Positions 44,032 through 50,995 of a stretch of 64,000 bases of DNA are shown one piece after another. The notes under the pieces were generated by a model, which was not told the origin of the DNA, ran no database searches, and worked only from the letters and a program-made list of their open reading frames with translations. How positions within the stretch are numbered: the first letter of the stretch is position 1; each line of letters opens with the position of its first letter. The position numbers were made by a program, and so were the translations under genes. This DNA is from Acidobacteriota bacterium (GTDB lineage: Bacteria > Acidobacteriota > Terriglobia > Bryobacterales > Bryobacteraceae), in assembly GCA_025350695.1 (NCBI GenBank), contig JANXXI010000338.1, positions 62,001 through 126,000 of the forward strand, given 5' to 3'.

Positions 44032-44354
44032 TTAAACATTCTCAACCTTACAGAACGTATTCGGTCTGTATTTCGGTGCCTTAGTCCCCTTCGCCCCACT
44101 CAAGACGCGATTCGAAACACTATTGCCACATTTGTGGCAATACCCTCAAATTAGGCACCGTACCACCCTCTTCTTACCCGCCCTCAACACGCCCCTCAGC
44201 ATAGGTATTTAGCCAGAAATAGGCTATAAACGAAGGTACCCTTGCTTTACAAACGTATAGTACCGAAGTTTATCGCTGAAAAAGGTATAACTTCAGAGAA
44301 TTTAGGTTGTTACAAACTCGGTACTAAGCGCATTTCCCCAGGAGAAACATTTAG
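44032..44354. promoter_or_regulatory. AT-richer leader region with a palindrome before the Asp-box protein gene
   Basis: This stretch is AT-richer than its surroundings. It holds a palindrome of two nine-base arms, ATTGCCACA (44122-44130) and TGTGGCAAT (44133-44141), with a two-base spacer. It lies within a wider, non-concentric repeat pair CGGTGCCT (44074-44081) and AGGCACCG (44153-44160). The 20-bp palindrome has the size of an operator for a dimeric regulator. AGGAGA (44340-44345) is the ribosome site for the next gene. Confidence 0.45.
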
Positions 44355-47273
44355 ATGTTCAAACGCTTGATCTTGTTGTCTGCCTTATCCAGTGTCGCTT
44401 TAGCCCAGGAAGACCCAGACATTCCCCCACGATTCCGGAACCTGATTACTTCGGAACAGTATCACGTATTACGCGATGCTCACATCAACCTGCTCCGTGG
44501 CCAGCCGGCCGACCCAAACTTAAGAGAGCAGGCCATCCAGCAGATGCTGGTGAGGCGCGGATTCGCCTTGGCGGGACCCATTGCCCCCGTCACCTGGAGG
44601 CCTCTCGGCCCAACTCCTATCCCAAATGGTCAAACGCAGGGAGTCACCTCGTCGGTTAGCGGACGCGTTACCGCGATCGCGATCGACCCGCTCGATGAGA
44701 ATAAAGTTTATGTTGGAACCGCGCAAGGCGGAGTTTATCGGACGCTCAATGGCGCCACCACCTGGACCCAGATTTTCGACAACAATAAGACTTCGGCGAT
44801 CGGTGCGTTGGCGCTTGATTCAGCCAACGGCAGACTCTATGTCGGTACAGGCGAAGCCAACGGTTCGTTGGACAGTTTTGCCGGAGTCGGGCTTTTCCGC
44901 ATCGACAGTGTGAACTCGGTGGTGCCGGCGCAGGTCGGCCCCATCAATCCTGTACGCAACTATCTTGACGCGGCTAGCGCGGCGCAAAGTGTGGCCGTAT
45001 TCACCGGCCGCTCTATCGCGAGCATCGTTATTGTCCCCAACGACCCCACCACGCTGTTTGTCGGTACTGCCGGCGGCGTGATTGGCAGTGGCGGAGATGC
45101 GCCGTTTGGCGGCACCGTGCCTCCACTTGGTTTGCGCGGACTTTACAAGCTGACCAGTGTGACTGGCGACCCGGCCTCGGTGGGTGTGCTTCGAATCGGA
45201 GTGCGCAGCGGCGGCGGAATCGAGGGTTGCTTCGACACTCCATGCACCGGCAACCGTAACGTCAACAGCATTGTTCTCGATCCAGGCGACCTCACAGGCA
45301 ATACTTTGATCCTCTGGCTGAACGGCACGAACCTGGCCAACGACGGGGGCATCTGGCGGACCACGAACGCCTTGGCTGCCACGCCAACCTTCGCGCAGTC
45401 TTTTGCGACCACGTCTACGAGCGCCAGCAACGGGCGTGGGCACCTATCTATCTATAAGCAAGGCGCGAACGCGGCGGTTGTTTATGCTGCGTCGGGCGAA
45501 CCGGTAGTCAATAACGGCACGACTTCTTGCATTTCAGCCTCACAATCCGGCGCGATGCGTGTCTCCACCGACGGCGGAATTACGTTCGGCGCCAAACTAC
45601 TCGGTAGCGGCGGATTCTGCGGCGGTCAGTGTTTCTACAACATCGGAATGGATGTGATCCCTGGCGGGACGGCGGCGCAAAACGATGACATCATCATGCT
45701 GGGTGGCAACGTGAGAAGCGCTACGAACTGCGCCAGGCTGGGCGCGCGCAGCACCGACGGCGGGTCAACCTTTACCGACTCCGTCACTAGTGGTTTGCAC
45801 GCCGACACGCACTTCATCAAGTTCGCTCCGAGTAACTCGAACGTTGTCTACCATGGCAACGACGGCGGCGTCTTCAAATCAACCGACGGTGGCCTCACGT
45901 GGACCAGTGTCAATCCCGGTTTCAACACTGTGCAATTCAGTGGCCTTGCGGTACATCCGACTGACCAGAATTTCACCATCGGCGGAACGCAAGACAACGG
46001 CACTAATAATCTGCTTGCGAACGGTACGACCTGGAACCGGGTGGATTTCGGCGATGGCGGCTATGCAATGATCGACCAGAACTCTACCGATACATCCAAC
46101 GTGACGATGTATCACACCTACTTCAATCAGCAGAATAGCCTGCTTGGGTATGCTCAAGTCGACACCGTCGCCGCGGCCTTTGATGGCAACTGGAACTTCT
46201 TCGGGTGCGGTAGCGGCAATCCCGGCAACAATGGAATCGGTTGTGCAGACTTCGTGCTGTTCTACGCGCCTCTGGCGCAGGGGCCAGGCAATCCGAACAC
46301 TACCTACTATGGCAGTGATCGGCTCTACCGTTCGACTAACAAGGGTGTAAGCCATACTGTGGTGAGCCAGGCGCCAATCACAGCAAGCACGCCCATCAGC
46401 AGCATCGCCATTTCGCCACAGGATGACAACTACCGCCTGGTTGGCCTTAGCAACGGCGGGTTGTTTTTCACCACTACGGGCAGCAGTTCTCTCACTTCAC
46501 TCGATCCGGTCGGGGCCGGTAGCGTTATTCCCGATCGGTTTGTCGGAAGGGTCATGTTCGACCCCTCCAATAAAAACACGGCCTACGTCGCCTTGGGCGG
46601 TTACGCCGGCAGCACGACAACTCCAAACTCCCACATGTGGAAGATTACGAACCTCAACACCGTACCGGTTATCACCGGCATGCCCGGGCTACCCGATGTT
46701 CCAATGCAGGCCATCGCTGTCGATTCAACCGACGGCAACCGGGTTTACGTCGGTACCGATATTGGCGTTTATGCCACAACGGATGGCGGCGTCAGTTGGA
46801 ACCCCTTCGGCACCGGCCTGCCTGTAGTCTCGGTGTTCGACGCCAAGATCCAGCCAAGCTCCGGCGTGCTGCGCATCGCAACGCACGGACGTGGCCTGTG
46901 GGAAACAACGCCCGCTCCCTTGTTCGGCACTACTAACGTTGCCAGCATTATTTCCGGCAAGACGGGCTCGCTTCCCGGTACCAGAACTTGGACCATTCAG
47001 GTCAGCAACCAAGGACCCTCCCCGGCCAATGCCGCTCAAATCAATGGCCTGACCTTTGCGCTGACGGCCGGTCCGGCATGCATCCCCACCGTGGTTTCCC
47101 CACTCCCGGTTTTTGTTGGGAATATCGCCAGTGGCGCCAATGCCAGTGCGGGTGTAGCTATCAACTTTCCGGCGGGATGTACCATCTCCTCCCGCTTTAC
47201 CGTCAACATCAGCCTATCGGCTAATAACGGAAACGCTTCGGCGATAGCCGTGCGTAACAATGAACGGCCTTAA
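44355..47273 (+). CDS. secreted Asp-box (BNR-like) beta-propeller protein
   Basis: 972 residues: signal peptide (1-17), a short N-terminal region (IPPRFRNLITSEQYHVLRDA), then one or two large propellers carrying repeated Asp-box motifs such as STDGGITF, STDGGSTF, STDGGLTW and TTDGGVSW, with repeats like NKVYVGTAQGGVYRTLNG and NRVYVGTDIGVYATTDGG. The last ~110 residues (SGKTGSLPGTRTWTIQVSNQ on) form a DUF11-like Ig domain. Such proteins resemble sortilin/sialidase-type propellers but the catalytic residues of sialidases are not evident. Exported; role unknown. The PEP-CTERM gene follows 26 bases downstream, and a strong terminator ends the pair. Confidence 0.85.
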   Translation: MFKRLILLSALSSVALAQEDPDIPPRFRNLITSEQYHVLRDAHINLLRGQPADPNLREQAIQQMLVRRGFALAGPIAPVTWRPLGPTPIPNGQTQGVTSSVSGRVTAIAIDPLDENKVYVGTAQGGVYRTLNGATTWTQIFDNNKTSAIGALALDSANGRLYVGTGEANGSLDSFAGVGLFRIDSVNSVVPAQVGPINPVRNYLDAASAAQSVAVFTGRSIASIVIVPNDPTTLFVGTAGGVIGSGGDAPFGGTVPPLGLRGLYKLTSVTGDPASVGVLRIGVRSGGGIEGCFDTPCTGNRNVNSIVLDPGDLTGNTLILWLNGTNLANDGGIWRTTNALAATPTFAQSFATTSTSASNGRGHLSIYKQGANAAVVYAASGEPVVNNGTTSCISASQSGAMRVSTDGGITFGAKLLGSGGFCGGQCFYNIGMDVIPGGTAAQNDDIIMLGGNVRSATNCARLGARSTDGGSTFTDSVTSGLHADTHFIKFAPSNSNVVYHGNDGGVFKSTDGGLTWTSVNPGFNTVQFSGLAVHPTDQNFTIGGTQDNGTNNLLANGTTWNRVDFGDGGYAMIDQNSTDTSNVTMYHTYFNQQNSLLGYAQVDTVAAAFDGNWNFFGCGSGNPGNNGIGCADFVLFYAPLAQGPGNPNTTYYGSDRLYRSTNKGVSHTVVSQAPITASTPISSIAISPQDDNYRLVGLSNGGLFFTTTGSSSLTSLDPVGAGSVIPDRFVGRVMFDPSNKNTAYVALGGYAGSTTTPNSHMWKITNLNTVPVITGMPGLPDVPMQAIAVDSTDGNRVYVGTDIGVYATTDGGVSWNPFGTGLPVVSVFDAKIQPSSGVLRIATHGRGLWETTPAPLFGTTNVASIISGKTGSLPGTRTWTIQVSNQGPSPANAAQINGLTFALTAGPACIPTVVSPLPVFVGNIASGANASAGVAINFPAGCTISSRFTVNISLSANNGNASAIAVRNNERP

Positions 47274-47299
47274 GAATTGGAGCTAACTAGCGAATAATC

Positions 47300-47863
47300 A
47301 TGCATAAACTGAAATCGGTTGTAAACGTATTTTGTCTGGCGGCCATGATGGCCGCCGCCGCGGCCGCGGCGCCCACCCTGACTCTGACTCCCGGCGGCAA
47401 TCTTACCGGCGCTCCAGGTGCAACTGTCGGTTGGGGATACACGTTAACAAATAACGTGAATTGGATTGAGGTGGTTCAGGCGCAGTTTTGCCTGGATGCC
47501 GTAGTTGGGAATCCTTGCTTCGTTGCCTCCACAAGATTCACCGACTTTATCAGCCCTCCCGATGTGATCGTGGGACCAGCCGGATCCGCCACACTGGCAT
47601 TTAACCTCGGTCTAAGCCAGGGCTTGGGTAAGTACATCATCGATCCCGCAGCTCTCCCCGGATCTGTCGTTAGCGGTAAAATTCTGCTGACTTACAATAC
47701 CTTCGACAACGATCCGAATACCACCGGCAATCAAATCGCGTTCAACGACGCCATAACGGCGAACGCAAGCGTTACTGTGTCCGGCGTGCCTGAACCGGCA
47801 AGCTTGGGGTTGGTAGGCTTGGCGCTTATAGGCTTGGGTGTGAGGTCGCGGCGGTCAAGTTAA
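47300..47863 (+). CDS. PEP-CTERM sorting-domain protein
   Basis: 187 residues. The signal peptide has an alanine run (AAMMAAAAAAAP). The body (about 25-160) is strand-rich with no recognised enzyme domain; it contains NWIEVVQAQFCLDAVVGNPC, giving two cysteines that may form a disulfide. The C-terminus is a PEP-CTERM signal: GVPEPASLGLVGLALIGLG then RSRRSS. It would be processed by an exosortase that is not encoded here. Likely co-transcribed with the propeller gene. Confidence 0.9.
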   Translation: MHKLKSVVNVFCLAAMMAAAAAAAPTLTLTPGGNLTGAPGATVGWGYTLTNNVNWIEVVQAQFCLDAVVGNPCFVASTRFTDFISPPDVIVGPAGSATLAFNLGLSQGLGKYIIDPAALPGSVVSGKILLTYNTFDNDPNTTGNQIAFNDAITANASVTVSGVPEPASLGLVGLALIGLGVRSRRSS

Positions 47864-47904
47864 TCCCAGCCCGCTTGAAAACCTATAGCAGCGAGTGAAA
47901 ACTG

Positions 47905-47940
47905 ACAGGGGGGAGCATCGAGGCTCCCCCCCTGTTTTGT
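47905..47940 (+). terminator. strong rho-independent terminator
   Basis: GGGGGGAGC (47908-47916) pairs with GCTCCCCCC (47923-47931), loop of six; with one bulged C the stem extends further to ACA/TGT. TTTTGTTT follows. It closes the propeller/PEP-CTERM transcript and argues against any upstream start of the BLUF gene. Confidence 0.85.
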
Positions 47941-48002
47941 TTGTGCTGCCTTGCATGATGTTTCTTGCGAATCGGTCGATAAGCCACTCAGTGACGCCCT
48001 TG

Positions 48003-48464
48003 ATGCTCCAAATCATTTATACATGCGCTGCCGTGGATCCTTTTTCGACCGATCAATTGGTTGCTTTGCTTCAGGGCGCGCGGTGGCGCAACGAAGCGGC
48101 GGGTATCACTGGCATGTTGCTTTATCACGAAGGCTCGTTTCTACAGGTGATGGAAGGTCCTGACGACAAAGTGGAGAGCCTGTTTGGGAAGATCCAGAAG
48201 GACCCGCGGATTATTCATGTCTTGCTACTGTGGCGAGAAACGATTCAACGGAAAGAATTTGAACATTGGTCGATGGGGTTTGTGGATACAGCCCACGTAG
48301 CCGAACACTTCGAAGGCTTTGTGGACTACACCGCGCAACTGAAAAGCAAAACGATTTGCAGCACAAAAGCACGCATGCTCTTGAAGCGATTTCAGCAAGG
48401 AGAATGGCACGGCTTCGCTTGCGGATCGGAACCGTTGTTACGGAATAGTTCGTCGGGCTATTGA
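48003..48464 (+). CDS. BLUF-domain blue-light sensor
   Basis: 153 residues from the ATG at 48003 (MLQIIYTCAAVDPFS); the frame opens earlier but that part overlaps the terminator. The BLUF domain has the flavin-site residues: Tyr6 (IIYTC), Asn30 (RWRNEAAGITG), Gln48 (GSFLQVMEGP) and the HWSMGF region near 88 with Trp89/Met91. The usual Ser two after the Tyr is Cys here. About 50 residues after the domain carry no known output, so this is a short BLUF that acts through a partner. The photocycle binds FAD and senses blue light or redox state. No cyclase, EAL or MerR partner is adjacent. Confidence 0.88.
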   Translation: MLQIIYTCAAVDPFSTDQLVALLQGARWRNEAAGITGMLLYHEGSFLQVMEGPDDKVESLFGKIQKDPRIIHVLLLWRETIQRKEFEHWSMGFVDTAHVAEHFEGFVDYTAQLKSKTICSTKARMLLKRFQQGEWHGFACGSEPLLRNSSSGY

Positions 48465-48509
48465 GCGTTTAGAATTCACAGGTGGCATTCGAGGTAAGAT
48501 CAGTTGATT

Positions 48510-48544
48510 GATTAACGAGTCATTCCAAACATGACTCGTTAATC
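48510..48544. promoter_or_regulatory. perfect 14-bp inverted repeat upstream of the esterase gene
   Basis: GATTAACGAGTCAT (48510-48523) and ATGACTCGTTAATC (48531-48544) are exact reverse complements around a seven-base centre. The repeat ends 30 bases before the esterase start at 48575. It can be an operator for a dimeric regulator or, if transcribed, a stable 14-base-pair hairpin in the leader. There is no T-run directly after it, so it is not an ordinary terminator of the BLUF gene. Confidence 0.7.
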
Positions 48545-48574
48545 TCCAGAAACTAAATCAACATGGAGTCCCTT

Positions 48575-49711
48575 ATGCACCGTCTTCTAAGTACCGCGTT
48601 TCTCATCGGACTGCTCACCAGCCCGGCAATTGCCCAAGCTCCGGCTACACCAGCAACTCCGGCCGCGCCAGCGCGTCCAGCGCGCACCCCTGCTCCTACT
48701 CGCGACCCGCACACACCCGGTTATGTACAAGCGAAAGAGTTGCCCGATGGAACGAACGCACCAATCAACGTCGACGGAAATTTCATAATCGGTCCGACGC
48801 ATCCCGCCGCGCCGGAGTCCATCGTGCAAGAAGGCGTCCCGCAGGGAACAATCTTCAACTTCACAATGGAATCGGCAGAGAGCAAGTTCTACCCCGGCAT
48901 CGCGCGTGAGGCCGGTCCTCCAAAGGCAGACCCCAACGATCCCACTAAGATGGTCATCTCCAGCCATCCCGCCCCTTACACACGGAAGGTAGCCGTGTAT
49001 GTTCCTAAGCAATACGTGCCTGGCACTGTGGCGCCCTTCATCGTCGGCGCGGATGGACCGGATCCGACGCTGTTCAAGGTGCTGGATAATCTGATCGCTC
49101 AACGCCGCGTGCCGGTGATGATCGCCATCTCCATCGGCAACGGTTCGGGAGACGCGCAGGGCAGCGAACGGGGCCTCGAATACGACACGATGTCAGGCAA
49201 GTACGCCGAGTTCGTTGAGGCGGAAGTGTTGTCTCTTGTCGAAAAGCAAGCTAGCGTGAAACTAACGAAAGACCCCGAGGGTCGCGCTACGATGGGCGGA
49301 AGCTCCGGCGGCTCAGCGGCATTGATCATGTCCTGGTATCACCCGGAATTGTATCATCGCGTTCTGACTTACTCCGGCACTTACGTGTACCAACAGTGGC
49401 CCTATAACCCAGAGACCCCACACGGCGCATGGGATTTCCATGAAAAGCTGATTCCTAACTCCCCGAAGAAGCCGTTGCGAATCTGGATGCAGGTGGGAGA
49501 TCGGGATAACCTCAATACCCGTGATGGATATCATGATTGGGTGTTGGCCAATGAGCTGATGGCCAAGGCTCTGGCTGCCAAGGGCTACAACTATCAGTTT
49601 GTGTTTTCTCAGAACTGCGGCCATACGGACCGTACGGTGAAGGCGCAGACGCTGCCCCAGGCGTTGGAATATGTATGGCAGGGCTATCCTATTGCTGGTG
49701 CGAAGAAATAG
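48575..49711 (+). CDS. exported alpha/beta-hydrolase, enterochelin-esterase-like
   Basis: 378 residues from the ATG at 48575, chosen for the GGAG six bases upstream; an ATG at 48563 would add four residues. Signal peptide (about 1-20), a proline/alanine/threonine-rich linker (22-45), then an alpha/beta-hydrolase of the putative esterase/Fes group. The nucleophile elbow is MGGSSGGSAA (near 247), and the catalytic His is probably in SQNCGHTDR near the C-terminus. Family members cleave ester bonds in siderophores, acetyl-xylans or feruloyl esters. It is preceded by a perfect inverted repeat and its end overlaps the convergent DUF309 gene. Confidence 0.88.
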   Translation: MHRLLSTAFLIGLLTSPAIAQAPATPATPAAPARPARTPAPTRDPHTPGYVQAKELPDGTNAPINVDGNFIIGPTHPAAPESIVQEGVPQGTIFNFTMESAESKFYPGIAREAGPPKADPNDPTKMVISSHPAPYTRKVAVYVPKQYVPGTVAPFIVGADGPDPTLFKVLDNLIAQRRVPVMIAISIGNGSGDAQGSERGLEYDTMSGKYAEFVEAEVLSLVEKQASVKLTKDPEGRATMGGSSGGSAALIMSWYHPELYHRVLTYSGTYVYQQWPYNPETPHGAWDFHEKLIPNSPKKPLRIWMQVGDRDNLNTRDGYHDWVLANELMAKALAAKGYNYQFVFSQNCGHTDRTVKAQTLPQALEYVWQGYPIAGAKK

Positions 49712-50058
49712 TTAGCGGAAGAAATGGTTAGCAAAGGATATGGGAGCTCCACCACCCACTCATAAAGCTCCCGCGTCGCCACGCCCTCGAACTCCGGCAG
49801 GTAGCCCGCAAGCCGCTTCCTGCCCTTCGTTATCTGCTTCTCAAACCCCTCCATATTCCCACGCGAGTGATGATGGAACGCCACCGCGAAATGAATTAGC
49901 CCTTGTAGGAAGTAACGATAGCGGACCGGCGCGTGGGTCCAACTCTCTTCCCAAACCTCATGCGCCTCGAAGTATTCGCCGCGATTGAAATGCTCCGCTC
50001 CGCGAGCAAGCGCGCGGCGCATGTTAGACTGACTCCATTCCATGTTAGGTTGGCTCAA
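49684..50058 (-). CDS. DUF309 domain protein
   Basis: 124 residues with the DUF309 helical domain: HFNRGEYFEAHEVWEESW near 22-39, RYFLQGLIHFAVAFHHHSRG near 48-67 and LPEFEGVATRELYEWV. The start may be the TTG at 50058, which has a strong GAGGAG site, or the ATG at 50043. Function unknown; the conserved His and Glu suggest metal binding. Its start region overlaps the divergent gene at 50042, and its 3' end overlaps the esterase gene by 28 bases. Confidence 0.85.
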   Translation of the reverse strand: MSQPNMEWSQSNMRRALARGAEHFNRGEYFEAHEVWEESWTHAPVRYRYFLQGLIHFAVAFHHHSRGNMEGFEKQITKGRKRLAGYLPEFEGVATRELYEWVVELPYPLLTISSANYFFAPAIG

Positions 50059-50458
50059 GCAACGGTTCTCCTCACAATCCCAGCCGCCGCTTGCAGGCGC
50101 CCCCAGCGTTCGCCGCCAGAAAACCTACCAGAGTCATTGCGGCTTTGTCTACCAATACTACTTCGCCGGCTCACGGCGCGCCCACAGCGATCTGGGGCCG
50201 GGGTACGAATTCATCTTCCCCGTAAGTGCGGATCGTAAGACCGAATTCCTTGTGGCGGTTCACATCAGTGATCACGGCGTGGCGGATTGGGAGTCGAACA
50301 AAGGGCGCGAATTGCTGAGCAAGGAACGTTACGCCATTGCCAAGATGGCGCTGTTCGCAGCCTTCGACGCGCGTGAAAGCGTGGCTGAAATGGCTAAGCC
50401 GGTGCATGCTGGCAGCAGTGAAATACGAGAGTATCTGGAACAACTCGGCCGCGATTAA
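50042..50458 (+). CDS. hypothetical protein
   Basis: 138 residues with no family recognised. Visible features are a basic N-terminus, a beta-rich middle (CGFVYQYYFAGSRRAHSDLG, then YEFIFPVSADRKTEFLVAV) and a helical C-terminus (LSKERYAIAKMALFAAFDAR). No signal peptide or membrane helix. The ATG overlaps the start region of the divergent DUF309 gene. The gene for a membrane protein follows seven bases downstream, so the two are likely co-expressed. Confidence 0.65.
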   Translation: MLGWLKQRFSSQSQPPLAGAPSVRRQKTYQSHCGFVYQYYFAGSRRAHSDLGPGYEFIFPVSADRKTEFLVAVHISDHGVADWESNKGRELLSKERYAIAKMALFAAFDARESVAEMAKPVHAGSSEIREYLEQLGRD

Positions 50459-50464
50459 CCCCTC

Positions 50465-50938
50465 ATGACCAATCATCTCACCAACGTTATCCTAGGCTTT
50501 CGAGTAGCCAGCCTCACCCTGGGCATTCCCTCTTTATTCGTCTTCCTGTTTTCTTCACTTGCGTTCCTTGGCCTGTACTTTCGAGGTGGACAGCCAGCCA
50601 CAGGCTACAGCGGAGGTCCGGCCTCGCTGGTCGACTTCATTGTTGCTGGAGCCCGCATGATGGGGTCGGTTTTTGACTTCTTTTCCGAAGTAGCGATGAT
50701 CGCCAGCGCCGCAGTGGCTGGGATTTCGCTGGCGCTACTCACCCTCTCTATCGCGATGTTCTACACCGGCCGAGCCTTGGACGCGCACCAACCATGGGCT
50801 CGCATCGCGGGCATGGTATTGATTTCAATCTTGCTGCTAATCTCTCTCGGCGCAATGATGGTGGTGGGACGTACCGTGGCCTTCGCTGCGATACTCGCTT
50901 GCTGCTATGCGCTGTGGGTGCTTGGGTGGCACTACTAG
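50465..50938 (+). CDS. hypothetical membrane protein with four transmembrane segments
   Basis: 157 residues. Four hydrophobic segments are visible, at about 15-37 (SLTLGIPSLFVFLFSSLAFL), 75-97, 115-137 and 138-155. The loop between the first two contains RGGQPATGYSGGPASLVDF. No family recognised. It is seven bases downstream of the preceding unknown gene and ends at a bidirectional terminator shared with the cytochrome gene. Confidence 0.7.
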   Translation: MTNHLTNVILGFRVASLTLGIPSLFVFLFSSLAFLGLYFRGGQPATGYSGGPASLVDFIVAGARMMGSVFDFFSEVAMIASAAVAGISLALLTLSIAMFYTGRALDAHQPWARIAGMVLISILLLISLGAMMVVGRTVAFAAILACCYALWVLGWHY

Positions 50939-50946
50939 ACTAAAAG

Positions 50947-50976
50947 AAAAGAGGCCCATTTGCAGGGCCTCTTTTC
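50947..50976. terminator. bidirectional rho-independent terminator
   Basis: AAAAGAGGCCC (50947-50957) pairs with GGGCCTCTTTT (50965-50975) around a seven-base loop. Read on either strand the stem is followed by T residues, so it ends both the plus-strand membrane-protein transcript and the minus-strand decaheme cytochrome transcript. Confidence 0.85.
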
Positions 50977-50995
50977 AAAAACTACATCGAATTAC

